A stretch of DNA of 64,000 nt. Source: Roseateles_B sp041906185. Lineage in GTDB: Bacteria; Pseudomonadota; Gammaproteobacteria; Burkholderiales; Burkholderiaceae_C. The notes beneath the pieces were generated by a model, which saw nothing but the letters and a program-made list of their open reading frames with translations, was not told where the DNA came from and did not search any database. The DNA lies in the NCBI GenBank assembly GCA_041906185.1, contig JAYRJQ010000009.1, forward strand, positions 1 to 64,000, in the 5' to 3' direction. Positions 35,457 through 44,659 of the stretch are shown piece by piece. Positions within the stretch are counted from its first letter, which is position 1; every line of letters begins with the position of its first letter. A program made the position numbers and the translations under genes.

Positions 35457-38400
35457 ATGGATCGAACGTTCAAGGACCTTAGAAGCCCGTCCGGCGGGGA
35501 TGATCCGTTTGGGACCTCCTGGGGTGAGCACTTTGACGATTCCGGCATCAGCTGGGACGAGTTGCTGAAGTCTCGACGCATCCTCATCGTCTCGGAGGCA
35601 GGCGCCGGCAAGACCTATGAGTGCGAGTCGAAAGCCAGGGAACTCTTCGCTCGTGGTGAGCCAGCCTTCTTCCTGTCTCTCGAAAGCGTTGCGTCCGCCG
35701 GCGTCGTGGCCACCCTCTTCGAGGATGAGCAAGAGCGTTTCACCAACTGGTTGGCGTCCTCATCGCAGCTTGCCTATTTTTTCCTCGACTCGATTGACGA
35801 GCTTCAACTCGTCCATCGCTCGTTCAAGGATGCACTGCGCCGATTCGCGCATGACATTCGGGGAGCCCTGGGACGAGCCACGGTGGTCATCACCGCTCGC
35901 CCTGTGCCCATCGATCGCCAAGCGTTCAGGGACAGCTTGCCCGTGCCGGCGCCAGTGCGACAAGCAGACTCGCAAGATGAGTTCATCCGCATCGCTATGG
36001 ATGGACCGAGCAAGACCAAGGTTGACGGCCTGCCCGCCATCCGGGAAGTCGAGCTGCTACCGCTGACCGGACCGCAGATCATTGAGTTCGCACGGTCCCG
36101 AGGCGTTGAGAACCCGGAGGCCTTGCTGGCGGCCATTGATGCCAAGCACGCCAGAGAGTTCGCTCGCAAGCCGCAGGACCTGATCGAGCTTTGCGACGAC
36201 TGGCGAGAACACGGTGGGCTTCGTGCCCACTTCGAGCAAATCCAGTCCCATGTGCGCGCCCGGCTCGCTGCTCGCCCCGATCGGCGTGAGAAGGCGGAGC
36301 TTCCGCCAACGAAGGCGCAGATGGGCGCGCAGCGGCTCGCGCTCGCGGTCATCTTGAGCCGGCGCCTGACCATCCGGTATAGCGCTGGGTCGGATGTCGA
36401 CGCATCAGGCGCTGCGCCGATCGATCCGCGTGAGCTGCTGGCGGACTGGGGTCCCAACGAGGTGTTGACGCTGTTGGAGCGCCCCATCTTTGTCGAAGGT
36501 GGATACGGCAGGGTCCGGTTCCACCATCGGTCCGTGATGGAGTTTCTCGCCGCTCGTCAGATCCATGACCTGATCGAGGCCGGGCTGATGGCCCAGTCGG
36601 CTGCTTGCCGCATGTTGTTCGGACTCACGGGCTCGAACGATACGATCCTCAGGCCCTCGATGAGGCCCGTGGCGGCATGGCTTGCCTTGCTGCGGCCCGA
36701 CATGTTCGAACGGGTGGTCAAAATCGAGCCGGACGCACTGCTGACCCAAGGCGACCCGGAGTCGCTCACGGATCTCCAGCGGGAGCGTGCGTTGCTCGGC
36801 TTCGTGGCGCGATACGGCAAGGGTCAATGGCGTGGCCTTGAGGTGCCGAATCTGCAGGTGGCGCGGCTGGCGCAGCTGGGCCTCGCCGGCACGGTGCAAT
36901 CGGCCTGGGCCACTGGCGTCGAGGCGCCTGAGGTCCGGGAACTGCTTCTCCGGCTTGTGAGCGCCGGCCGTATGCAGGGATGCGCGGACCTGGTCGCACG
37001 CGTCGCAGCAGACGCATCCTGCAGTGATCGCGAACGATTCGAGGCACTCCTCGCGCTTGCAGCCCTGGGCGACTCCCGCCTCGCACCGATGGTCGATGCG
37101 ATCGTCACGCTGGCGCCAGGGTGGTCCGAACGACTTGCGCGTTGGGTCGGGACGATGCTCTATCCGGAATGCGTCACCGAAGCGCAACTGGTTCAGCTCC
37201 TGGCGAGGGTTCGCGACGAAAGCAGGCGCAGCGGAGACTACGCAGACAGCGTCGCCCGGGTGATCCAGAAGGCCGATATTGACCAGGCGCGCCTTGAAGC
37301 CTTGTTGCCCGATGTGCTTCGGCTTGCGCGCGGTGGGCTGTCGGCGGTCGAGGAAGAGTTTCAAGAGGCCGATGGTCGGCTGGAGTTGTCCAGCATCCTG
37401 CGCGCGCTGTGTGTCCGGTTGCTCGAACTTGGAAGCATCAGCGAGACCCTGATCGAGGCTTCAGTTCTTGCAAGGCGGTCGGCCGACGCTGCCTCCGGCC
37501 TGGGTAAGGGCAAGACGGAGCTGAGTACATTGCTCAACTCGCTACCTGAAAGTTGGCGACCACGGATCTTCGAGGCAGATCTGGCCTGCGTGGAATCGCT
37601 TGGCAGCGATCGCAGTGCCAGGTACCGACTGGTTCGCATCGTCTATGAAGGAGCACTGAACTACAAGCTGGAGCGGGATGGCCCGTGGGTACGGGCAGCG
37701 CTAGCTGACGTACAGATGTGGCCTGAGCGTCGAGCGGTTCTGTTGCACCTGGCCGCGCACCTCTACGCGACCGAGGGAAGCCTCAAGGACGGCGAGGGCG
37801 CTCTGCGCGGGGTCGTGGCTGACTCGACAGCTCTGATCGACGAGTTGAACTCGATCGTCGCGTCGAACCAGCCAAGCCCCGAGTTCCTGAAGATGCAGGA
37901 GGAGCAGCGGAAACGGCAGGAGCGACAGGCCAAGAAGCGCGCCGATGAGAGGGAAGCGTGGGTTCGGATCAGGCGAGAGCTGGCTGAGCAGCCCGCGCTG
38001 GCACTCGGGCCCGCTCGCAGGGACAGCACGATCTGGAACCTTTGGCTGGTCTTGCGCAAGCTGGGCCGAAATGGCGACGAGGGGCGATGGGATCGTGCGT
38101 TCTTGACCTCCCAGTTCGGAGTGGACATCACAGACAGGCTGAGGCTTGCCTTGATGGCCTACTGGCGCGGCATGCACCCGACGGTTCGATGTGAGCGTCG
38201 ACACGGCGAGGAGAACACCCATCTCGTGGTGTGGACGATCGGCCTGATGGGTATCTACGCAGAAGCGGAGGATCCCCTCTGGGCGACCAAGCTGACACGA
38301 AGTGAAGCGGAGCTCGCGGCTCGGTATGCCTTGCTGGAGCTGAACGGCCTGCCCAGCTGGCTTGGCAGCCTTGGAAAGGCGCACGCCACGGCGGTGGAGG

Positions 38401-39767
38401 CTGTCGTTGGCGCCGAGTTGCTCGATGACCTACTCGACGCGGGCGGCGATAGGGGCTGGCACTCGATGGTGCTGCAGTCTCTGAGGAACGGCACGCAGGA
38501 CGTAGTACAGGTACTTGTGCCTCGCCTCTTTGGCTGGCTCGCATGGTCGGGCTCGGCACTGATGCACCTACCGCATTCACCATCGAACGAGCAGAAGCTG
38601 TCCCAGGTTGTGGGTGTTCTGCTGGCGCACGCCGCACCAGAAATCAATGGTTCGTTAGAGGGGCTGGCCGTGACTCAGGTGCGCACGGCGGGCACGGGCC
38701 CGTATCTGCTGTTCTGGCTGCCAGTCCTGTTCGCACTCGCGCCGTCGCGCGGAGTGGAGAGCTTGCTTCCTGTTCTGGCTGCACTTCCGGTGGAGCCCAA
38801 CGGGGCAGCGGTTCGCATCATCGGTTCACTTTTCAATCAGTGGACTGGCTCTGGATCGACTGACTGGGCTGCGAAGCTGCCACCTGCCGAGCTACTTCGG
38901 CTGACGCTTGAGTTTCATCGACACGTGAGACCGGAAGATGACCGCGTGCAAAACACTGCCTTGGGGCCGCGAGACGCTGCTGAAAACGGGCGTCGGTACA
39001 TCTTCGATGCGTTGATGAAGGCGAGTGGACCGGAGGCTCTCGGTGCAAAGCGCGCTCTCGCGGCCGATCCGCTCTTCGAGCGCTTGCGAGATCGCATCGC
39101 GGCGTTGGCTCAGGAGCGCCTTGCTGCAGAGATCGATTCCAGCGCCTGGACACCGACGGAGGTGGCCACACTTCTGGCCCGTAAGGAACTTGCACCCAGG
39201 ACCGCAACCGACATGGCGCAGCTGCTGGTCGATCGGCTGGACGATCTTCAGGAACTGTTGCTCAAGGACTCAGGGCCGCGGGCGGGCTGGGCGTCGATCG
39301 ACGACGAGAACACGCTGCGGCCCATGATCGCGCGCGAACTGGAAGTTGCGGCCCGGGATGCCTACACCGTTGACCAGGAGGCAGTGACCGCTGATGGCAA
39401 AGAGACCGACATTCGACTTCGGTCCGTTTCGGGCTACCAAGCGACCATTGAACTGAAGATCGGCGAGAAGGATAGATCCGCGCGCGTGCTATGCGACACC
39501 ATCGACGACCAGTTGGTTAAGAAATACATGGCCCATCGAGAGGCGCGGACGGGCTGTCTTCTGGTCTCAGTAGCTGACCCGGACAGGTACTGGCTACACC
39601 CCGACACCAGCGAACGAATTGATCGCTTTGGCCTGCAGACGCTCCTTCAGGCCAGGGCCGCTGCTGCTCAGCAGCGACTCGGTGGAGAGGCGCGGGTGCT
39701 CGCTCGCGTCCTTGATCTTGTGCCGCGGTTGCCTAAGGAAAAGCAGTCTGCTGGCACTGCGGAATGA
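35457..39767 (+). CDS. STAND/NACHT-like NTPase with C-terminal PD-(D/E)XK-like nuclease (1436 aa)
   Basis: Residues ~40-270 form a P-loop NTPase: Walker A SEAGAGKT (46-53) and Walker B YFFLDSIDEL (107-116), followed by a sensor Arg region (VVITARP). This resembles NACHT/STAND signalling ATPases. A long helical, repeat-like middle (~300-1280) may sense a ligand. Near residues 1315-1335, KETDIRL and ATIELKIG give the D...E-x-K order of a PD-(D/E)XK nuclease. There is no signal peptide. Its place 12 bp after hsdS and before another nuclease points to anti-phage defence, perhaps as back-up to restriction. I do not match it to a named system; Avs-type STAND nucleases usually carry the effector at the N-terminus, so the order here differs. 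Confidence 0.75.
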   Translation: MDRTFKDLRSPSGGDDPFGTSWGEHFDDSGISWDELLKSRRILIVSEAGAGKTYECESKARELFARGEPAFFLSLESVASAGVVATLFEDEQERFTNWLASSSQLAYFFLDSIDELQLVHRSFKDALRRFAHDIRGALGRATVVITARPVPIDRQAFRDSLPVPAPVRQADSQDEFIRIAMDGPSKTKVDGLPAIREVELLPLTGPQIIEFARSRGVENPEALLAAIDAKHAREFARKPQDLIELCDDWREHGGLRAHFEQIQSHVRARLAARPDRREKAELPPTKAQMGAQRLALAVILSRRLTIRYSAGSDVDASGAAPIDPRELLADWGPNEVLTLLERPIFVEGGYGRVRFHHRSVMEFLAARQIHDLIEAGLMAQSAACRMLFGLTGSNDTILRPSMRPVAAWLALLRPDMFERVVKIEPDALLTQGDPESLTDLQRERALLGFVARYGKGQWRGLEVPNLQVARLAQLGLAGTVQSAWATGVEAPEVRELLLRLVSAGRMQGCADLVARVAADASCSDRERFEALLALAALGDSRLAPMVDAIVTLAPGWSERLARWVGTMLYPECVTEAQLVQLLARVRDESRRSGDYADSVARVIQKADIDQARLEALLPDVLRLARGGLSAVEEEFQEADGRLELSSILRALCVRLLELGSISETLIEASVLARRSADAASGLGKGKTELSTLLNSLPESWRPRIFEADLACVESLGSDRSARYRLVRIVYEGALNYKLERDGPWVRAALADVQMWPERRAVLLHLAAHLYATEGSLKDGEGALRGVVADSTALIDELNSIVASNQPSPEFLKMQEEQRKRQERQAKKRADEREAWVRIRRELAEQPALALGPARRDSTIWNLWLVLRKLGRNGDEGRWDRAFLTSQFGVDITDRLRLALMAYWRGMHPTVRCERRHGEENTHLVVWTIGLMGIYAEAEDPLWATKLTRSEAELAARYALLELNGLPSWLGSLGKAHATAVEAVVGAELLDDLLDAGGDRGWHSMVLQSLRNGTQDVVQVLVPRLFGWLAWSGSALMHLPHSPSNEQKLSQVVGVLLAHAAPEINGSLEGLAVTQVRTAGTGPYLLFWLPVLFALAPSRGVESLLPVLAALPVEPNGAAVRIIGSLFNQWTGSGSTDWAAKLPPAELLRLTLEFHRHVRPEDDRVQNTALGPRDAAENGRRYIFDALMKASGPEALGAKRALAADPLFERLRDRIAALAQERLAAEIDSSAWTPTEVATLLARKELAPRTATDMAQLLVDRLDDLQELLLKDSGPRAGWASIDDENTLRPMIARELEVAARDAYTVDQEAVTADGKETDIRLRSVSGYQATIELKIGEKDRSARVLCDTIDDQLVKKYMAHREARTGCLLVSVADPDRYWLHPDTSERIDRFGLQTLLQARAAAAQQRLGGEARVLARVLDLVPRLPKEKQSAGTAE

Positions 39768-39785
39768 CCTGATACCAACACCTTT

Positions 39786-41291
39786 ATGGCAGAACGAACT
39801 GTTGGACCCCATGAGTTTTGGCTTCAGACCTGTGCCCTAAATACCCATCGTCGCGGTACGAACTACGCTCGTCTAGACACGCCATGGAACGCCTTCACAG
39901 CTGACGGTGGCAAGCTCGTATGCACTATTTGGGTGGACGAGATCGTCGAAGTTCATGACTCTGAGTCGGGCCTCACTCGTCGCTTCGTGAAGATGGGCGG
40001 GCGCTCCCGACGATGGAAGGGCGTCGGCATGCAACACGGGCAACATGCGCGCGCCAACCTGGACAAAGCCGTCGCTGAGAAGCTACCCATATTCGGCTTC
40101 GAGGCCGAGCCCAACAAGGCTGCCTTGGAACGCGGAGAGAGGTCGGTCAAGCACTTCTACCTCGACCGGACACACCAGCTGCAGGGTCGAATTGGCCTCA
40201 GTCTGTACGAACTGGAGAAAAGGCTGCACATCGAAGACGCGTTCAGGAAGCGTGGAGTCGCCGATGAAGAGGATCCGAATCTGCCCGCATCACTCTTCGA
40301 GCTGGTAGACGCGACGGTCGAACCACCAGCTGCGGGTGATCACCAGATCGAGGGCGCGAGAGAAGAACAAGAAGTCGGCCTACCGCTCGAAGGAAACCAG
40401 TCTGCCGATGTGTATGCCAGCATGGCCCTGCCAATACTTGTGGCGCACGTGCTTCAACAGCAAGACGGCGTCATGGTGCCGATCACATACCTCCGCCTCG
40501 CTGAACTCCTTGGTCGGCGGAACAAGCACGGCGACCCCTGGGCAAGAGGCCTGGGCTTCGTATTGGGTCGGGTAACCGAGCTGATTGACGGCGTTCGCGG
40601 CCGATCGATTGAGCCCCCACCGTTTCTCACGAGCATTGTCGTGCTGTCGAGCGGCCCAAACGCCGGTTTACCCGACAAAGGGGTGAGTGGGGTTTGGCCT
40701 GGGTACGAGACGATGTCCCGTGACGAGAAGCGAGCAAAGCTTGCTGCCGAGTTTCAGCGCATCCTCGCGTACGGTAGCCGATGGAACGAGGTGTTGCGCC
40801 TTGCAGGCCTGCCAGTGATCGAGCCACCAGTCGGCCCGAATGGAAAGCCCGTTCCAGGTGGTTGGGGAGGAGGGGAGTCAGAAGCCCACTTGGCGCTGAA
40901 GCACTACGTGCGGGATAACCCCGAGTTGGTCGGTGCGCGAGTCGACTGGGATGCCAGGGTCGAGTTCGCCCTGCGCTCGGCAGATGAGTTGGATGTGATG
41001 TTCATCTCGGATCGGACCTGGATCGGAGTAGAAGTGAAGTCCAGGGTCTCTGAGGGGAATGTCTCCGACTATGAGCGGGGCATTTACCAGGTCGTCAAGT
41101 ACCGGGCTGTTCTGCAGGCACAAGCGCTGGTGGATGCTCCTGAGGCTCCACCGGAAGTCCGTGTGGTGCTCATTCTTGAGCGCGAGCTCCCAGCAACCTA
41201 TCGTGCGTTGGCTGAGTCCCTGCGGGTTGAGGTCATCGAGCGGGTGAGCCCAAATGGGTCATCTGATCGTGCCACTCCTGGTCGACGCTAG
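39786..41291 (+). CDS. PD-(D/E)XK-like nuclease protein of the defence operon (501 aa)
   Basis: The last gene of the operon, 18 bp after the NTPase-nuclease. The C-terminal ~130 residues carry GGGESEAHLALKHYV (possible first Glu), ADELDVMF (Asp) and WIGVEVKSR (E-x-K), a complete PD-(D/E)XK-type set. The N-terminal ~180 residues (LNTHRRGTNYARLDTPWNAF; GRSRRWKGVGMQHG) contain no motif I recognise and could bind DNA or protein. Co-transcription with hsdRMS and the STAND protein suggests a joint role. It could be the DNA-end sensor or effector partner of the NTPase; the function is inference. Confidence 0.7.
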   Translation: MAERTVGPHEFWLQTCALNTHRRGTNYARLDTPWNAFTADGGKLVCTIWVDEIVEVHDSESGLTRRFVKMGGRSRRWKGVGMQHGQHARANLDKAVAEKLPIFGFEAEPNKAALERGERSVKHFYLDRTHQLQGRIGLSLYELEKRLHIEDAFRKRGVADEEDPNLPASLFELVDATVEPPAAGDHQIEGAREEQEVGLPLEGNQSADVYASMALPILVAHVLQQQDGVMVPITYLRLAELLGRRNKHGDPWARGLGFVLGRVTELIDGVRGRSIEPPPFLTSIVVLSSGPNAGLPDKGVSGVWPGYETMSRDEKRAKLAAEFQRILAYGSRWNEVLRLAGLPVIEPPVGPNGKPVPGGWGGGESEAHLALKHYVRDNPELVGARVDWDARVEFALRSADELDVMFISDRTWIGVEVKSRVSEGNVSDYERGIYQVVKYRAVLQAQALVDAPEAPPEVRVVLILERELPATYRALAESLRVEVIERVSPNGSSDRATPGRR

Positions 41292-41479
41292 AGTTAAAAG
41301 TGAACTCCCGGAAGGACGGATTCAGTTGAGATGAGGGACGCGCCGCGGGTCGCAAATTCCACCTGACGGAGCTAGGCATTGAACAACGTATGTACGGAGC
41401 GTACTGGTGTCTAGCGCCCCGAATGGGATTCCATCCGCGTCTTCGAGGTAGGTACCACACCCCCAATCGACCCTGGCAC

Positions 41480-41581
41480 TGAAGCAGAAACAGCCCCCGG
41501 AGGGGCTGCTGAACTTAAGACTTGCACCCGCGAAATAAACTTGCCGTTTGCACTGGGTGCAATCGAATGCTCCATGTCGCA
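41480..41581 (-). repeat. Right end of the transposon with hairpin
   Basis: Read on the minus strand from 41581, the end begins TGCGACATGGAGC and contains TTGCACCCAGTGCAA and GGGTGCAAGTC boxes. About 75 bp inside is a CAGCCCC/GGGGCTG hairpin followed by TTTCTG on the minus strand. It matches the left end in inverted orientation and the fossil end at 8497-8592 directly. The hairpin could stop transcription coming from the tRNA promoter into the element. Confidence 0.72.
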
Positions 41582-41585
41582 AAAC
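41582..41585. repeat. Candidate target-site duplication, right copy (AAAC)
   Basis: This is the same AAAC that precedes the left end at 8593-8596. It is followed by 23 bp of ordinary sequence before the tRNA 3' end. Confidence 0.55.
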
Positions 41586-41608
41586 ATCGGCTTGTCAGAA
41601 AGAACCGT

Positions 41609-41684
<76 letters not shown>

Positions 41685-41793
41685 ACGGTCTTGAAAAGTA
41701 TAGCGAGCCGCCGGGCCGTCAGCGAGCGGGTATTTGAACTGAGCGACACTGCAGGCCCCGCTGTTGCCCAGGGCCTCTGCGCCGTCACCCGCC

Positions 41794-42663
41794 ATGTCCG
41801 ATCCCACCGCTGATTGGTTCGAATCGCAATACAACAACCGGCTGCGGGTGCCCGACGCGGCGCTGATCCTCCAGCGCTGGGCCGAGGCCTCGGCGCTGGT
41901 GCGTGCGCAGGCGCGCTGCGAGCTGGACGTGCCCTATGGCGAGAGTCCGCGGCAGCGGCTGGACGTGTTCAGCGAGAGCGTCGGCAAGGCGCCGGTGCTG
42001 GTCTTCATCCACGGGGGCTACTGGCGCGCGCTGAGCAAGGAGGACGTCTCCTTCATCGCGCCAAGCTTCACCAGCGAGGGCGCGGTGGTCGTGCTGCCGG
42101 GCTACGATCTCTGCCCGGCGGTCAGCATGGAGCGCATCCCGCTGCAGCTGGCGGAAGCGCTCGCCTGGGTCTGGCGGCACGCCGAGGCCTATGGCGGCGA
42201 TCCGAACCACATCATCGTCGCCGGGCATTCCGCCGGCGGGCATCTGGCGGCGCTGCTGAGCTGCTTCGACTGGAAGACCCTGGCACCGGACCTGCCGCGG
42301 CAGCTGGTGAAGGGCGTGCTGTCCGTCTCGGGCGTGCATGACCTGACCCCGCTGGTGCAGGTGCCCTTTCTGCAGCCGGACCTGCGGCTCGACGAGGCCA
42401 GCGCGCGCCGGCTCAGCCCGGTGCACCAGGCTCCGCCGGACTCGCCGCTGTACGCGGTCGTCGGTGGGGCGGAGAGCGAGGAGTTCAGGCGGCAGGCCCG
42501 GCTGATCCAGGACGCCTGGGGCCCGCAGGCGGTGCCGCTGGTGCAGGAGGTGGCGGGCTACAACCACTTCGACCTCCTCTATGACCTCGTGGCGCCGGAG
42601 GGCATCTCCCATGCCCTGGTCCGCAAGCTGCTGGACCTGCGCTGGTACAGCCCGCTGCTCTGA
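41794..42663 (+). CDS. Alpha/beta hydrolase (arylformamidase/esterase-like)
   Basis: A 289-aa alpha/beta hydrolase of the HSL/KynB-like group. The oxyanion motif is HGGYWR, the nucleophile elbow is GHSAGGH, and a C-terminal GYNHFDLLYD supplies the catalytic His (the Asp is less certain). The overall length fits kynurenine formamidase-like enzymes, but no tryptophan-catabolism genes lie nearby, so a general esterase is equally possible. I used the ATG at 41794 (MSDPTADWFESQYNN); a TTG lies upstream at 41764. This is the first chromosomal gene beyond the tRNA. Confidence 0.8.
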   Translation: MSDPTADWFESQYNNRLRVPDAALILQRWAEASALVRAQARCELDVPYGESPRQRLDVFSESVGKAPVLVFIHGGYWRALSKEDVSFIAPSFTSEGAVVVLPGYDLCPAVSMERIPLQLAEALAWVWRHAEAYGGDPNHIIVAGHSAGGHLAALLSCFDWKTLAPDLPRQLVKGVLSVSGVHDLTPLVQVPFLQPDLRLDEASARRLSPVHQAPPDSPLYAVVGGAESEEFRRQARLIQDAWGPQAVPLVQEVAGYNHFDLLYDLVAPEGISHALVRKLLDLRWYSPLL

Positions 42664-42700
42664 GGCGGGGCCTCACAGCGGGCCCTGTCAGACGACCGTG

Positions 42701-43315
42701 TCAGACGGCCATGTAGCGGCCGGGGCGGTGGTTGATCGCCAAGGCGGCATTCATGGCCGCCATGCCCACCAGCGAGTAGCCGATGCGCTCGGGGCTCACC
42801 ACCAGGAGCGAGACCATCAGGATGCTTGCATCCAGCAGCGCCTGCATGTAGCCGGCGCGCCAGCCGCGGCTGTCCTGCAAGTAGAGCACGAGGATGTTCA
42901 GCCCCCCGAGGCTCGCACGGTGCCGGAAGAGGATCAGCATGCCCGCGCCGATCATCAGCCCGCCCGCGATGGCCGCGAACCAGGTGTTGATCTGCGAGAA
43001 CTGCACCAGGCGCGGCAGCGCCTCCGACAGCGTGGACATGAGCGTCACCGCGGCCACGGTCTTGAGCGTGAAGGCCAGGCCCATGCGCCGGTAGGCAAGC
43101 CAGTAGAAGGGCAGGTTGATGCCGAAGAAGAGCAGACCGAAGGGCCAGCCGCTGGCGTAGTGCAGCAGGAAGGCGATGCCCACGGTGCCGCCGGTCAGCA
43201 TGCCCACTTGCTTGAAGAGCGCCACGCCCAGCGCCACGAACAGCGTGCCGGTCAGGATGGCCTGCGCGTCCTCGAACAGCGTGTGGCGGAAGCTCTTGGT
43301 GCTGATGATGCCCAT
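42701..43315 (-). CDS. YitT family membrane protein
   Basis: A 204-aa integral membrane protein with about five hydrophobic segments (AILTGTLFVALGVALF; GGTVGIAFLLHYASGWPFG; NTWFAAIAGGLMIGAGMLIL; ASILMVSLLVV). The family motif GGTVGIAFLLHY is near the N-terminus, and GLNILVLYLQ follows the fourth segment. It belongs to the YitT/DUF161 family, whose transport role is not established. It lies seven bases downstream of the DUF2788 gene, probably in one transcript with it. Confidence 0.85.
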   Translation of the reverse strand: MGIISTKSFRHTLFEDAQAILTGTLFVALGVALFKQVGMLTGGTVGIAFLLHYASGWPFGLLFFGINLPFYWLAYRRMGLAFTLKTVAAVTLMSTLSEALPRLVQFSQINTWFAAIAGGLMIGAGMLILFRHRASLGGLNILVLYLQDSRGWRAGYMQALLDASILMVSLLVVSPERIGYSLVGMAAMNAALAINHRPGRYMAV

Positions 43316-43322
43316 CGTGCCC

Positions 43323-43541
43323 TCACTCCCCCACGCCGGCCAGGAAGAACTTGATCAGCCCCTTGGCGGCAAAGCCCACCAGGCCGAAGCCCAGGCCCAG
43401 CAGGAGGATGAAGGTCCCGAACTTGCCGGCCTTCGACTCCCGCGCCAGCTGCAGGATGATGAAGACCATGTACAGCATGAAGGCGGTGACGCCCACGCTG
43501 AGCCCGAACTGGGCGATCTGCTCCTCGGTGTAGCCGAACAT
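43323..43541 (-). CDS. DUF2788 family small membrane protein
   Basis: A 72-aa protein, MFGYTEEQIAQFGLSVGVTA, with two hydrophobic helices (FMLYMVFIILQLA and FGTFILLLGLGFGLVGFAAKG). This matches the DUF2788 family common in betaproteobacteria. The function is unknown. The frame runs upstream to 43637, but the family starts at MFGYTEE. It is followed closely by the YitT-like gene. Confidence 0.85.
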   Translation of the reverse strand: MFGYTEEQIAQFGLSVGVTAFMLYMVFIILQLARESKAGKFGTFILLLGLGFGLVGFAAKGLIKFFLAGVGE

Positions 43542-43685
43542 GTCATGCGCCCTTTCTCGTCGCGCGCGCTGAGCTGGCAGCGAGAAGGGCAGGGCGCGTG
43601 GCGCCCGGGAAGGCGGCTCTGCCGGTCCAGGGGGCACGCGCCCTCGTGGAGGTGGGCGAAGCCAGTGCGAGGTGGTTCATCTCTT

Positions 43686-44495
43686 CTAGTCGTTGCGGGT
43701 CAGCCCCGAGGTGTCGACCAGGTCGCGGTAGGCATGCCAGCTCGCGTGCCCCAGCCAGGGCAGCACGACGACGAGGCCCAGCATCAGCGTGGCCATGCCC
43801 AGCAGCGTGAGGCTCATCACGAGGACCGCCCACAACGCCACCGGGGCGGGGTACTCCATCACCACGCGCCAGCTGGTGAAGACGGCGCCCAGCACGCCGA
43901 TCTGGCGATCCAGCAGCAGGGGTACCGCGATCACGGTGGACGCGAAGACGGGCGCGGCCAGCACGGCGCCCAGGCCGAGCCAGATCTCGAAGAGATGGCT
44001 CTGCTCATTGAGCACGACATGGCGCAGGAAGTCGATCGGCCGGGCCACGGGCACGCCGGCGAAGCCGGTGATCAGCGAGGCCGAGGTCATGACCCAGCCC
44101 GTGCCGGCGAAGGCCAGCAGCAGGCCGAAGACGACGAGCCGCCCGTCCCGCGGGCGCCAGACCTTCAGCACCGTGTGCAGGCCCGGGTGGCGGTTCAGTT
44201 CGAGGTCCCGGCTGATGGCATAGAGCCCGGTGGCAAGGATGGGCGCCACGAGCAGGAAGCCGCTGAAGGCGCCGGCCAGCAGCCAGAAGCGATCGCGGCC
44301 CACCAGGAAGATCAGCGCCCCGAGCAGGGCCAGCACCACGCCGTGGAGCAGCGAGGGGCCGGGGCAGCGCGTCATGTCGGCCCAGCCGCGCGCCAGCCAG
44401 CCGAGCGGACGCAGCGGCGGCACGGGCTTCACGCCGAAGCGGCGGGACTCCGCCAGGGCTTTCTCGGTGTACTTGTTGGGCATCAGGATATTCAT
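43686..44495 (-). CDS. DUF2189 domain-containing membrane protein
   Basis: A 269-aa protein with a short N-terminal soluble part (RRFGVKPVPPLRPLGWLARGW) followed by about six hydrophobic segments. These include LLHGVVLALLGALIFLV, LLAGAFSGFLLVAPILATGLY and the C-terminal LLGMATLMLGLVVVLPWLGHASWHAYRDLV, the usual DUF2189 ending. The function is unknown. It is preceded by the terminator of the giant repeat gene. Confidence 0.85.
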   Translation of the reverse strand: MNILMPNKYTEKALAESRRFGVKPVPPLRPLGWLARGWADMTRCPGPSLLHGVVLALLGALIFLVGRDRFWLLAGAFSGFLLVAPILATGLYAISRDLELNRHPGLHTVLKVWRPRDGRLVVFGLLLAFAGTGWVMTSASLITGFAGVPVARPIDFLRHVVLNEQSHLFEIWLGLGAVLAAPVFASTVIAVPLLLDRQIGVLGAVFTSWRVVMEYPAPVALWAVLVMSLTLLGMATLMLGLVVVLPWLGHASWHAYRDLVDTSGLTRND

Positions 44496-44597
44496 GCTGC
44501 CATGCTCGGGCCAGGCCGCCCTTGACGGGCATCAAGACTAACCCTGATGCCGCCACGAAATGCGTGAGGGACGCCATCCCCAAGCGCAACGCCGCAA

Positions 44598-44634
44598 GAA
44601 AAAGAGCCGCCCTGGCCGGGGCCGGGGCGGCTCT
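44598..44634 (-). terminator. Rho-independent terminator of the giant repeat gene
   Basis: On the minus strand, AGAGCCGCCC pairs with GGGCGGCTCT across a GC-rich loop and is followed by TTTTTC. It lies about 25 bp past the stop codon at 44660. It is the strongest terminator in the window. Confidence 0.85.
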
Positions 44635-44659
44635 CGTGGGGGGCGCGAGCCCCTCAGCC

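Larger units (their letters stand above)
8597..41581. mobile_element. Tn7-like transposon (TnsAB fusion, TnsC, TniQ) downstream of tRNA-Ala
   Basis: The element is about 32,985 bp. The left end (from 8597, reading right) and the right end (from 41581, reading left on the minus strand) match at 21 of 25 bases, both beginning TGCGACA and reaching TTGCAC at position 20-25. AAAC flanks both sides. The transposition core, tnsAB-tnsC-tniQ, is at 22.4-28.7 kb and is transcribed away from the tRNA. Cargo comprises a three-gene operon of giant proteins on the left and a restriction/NTPase/nuclease operon on the right. The right end is 27 bp from the 3' end of tRNA-Ala(CGC), consistent with TniQ/TnsD-type targeting. 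No CRISPR array or cas gene is present, so targeting should be protein-directed. Confidence 0.8.

Noticed and set aside
8597..41581. CRISPR array or cas genes making the element a CRISPR-associated transposon
   Set aside because: No repeat-spacer array or Cas-like protein was found; the core is only TnsAB, TnsC and TniQ.
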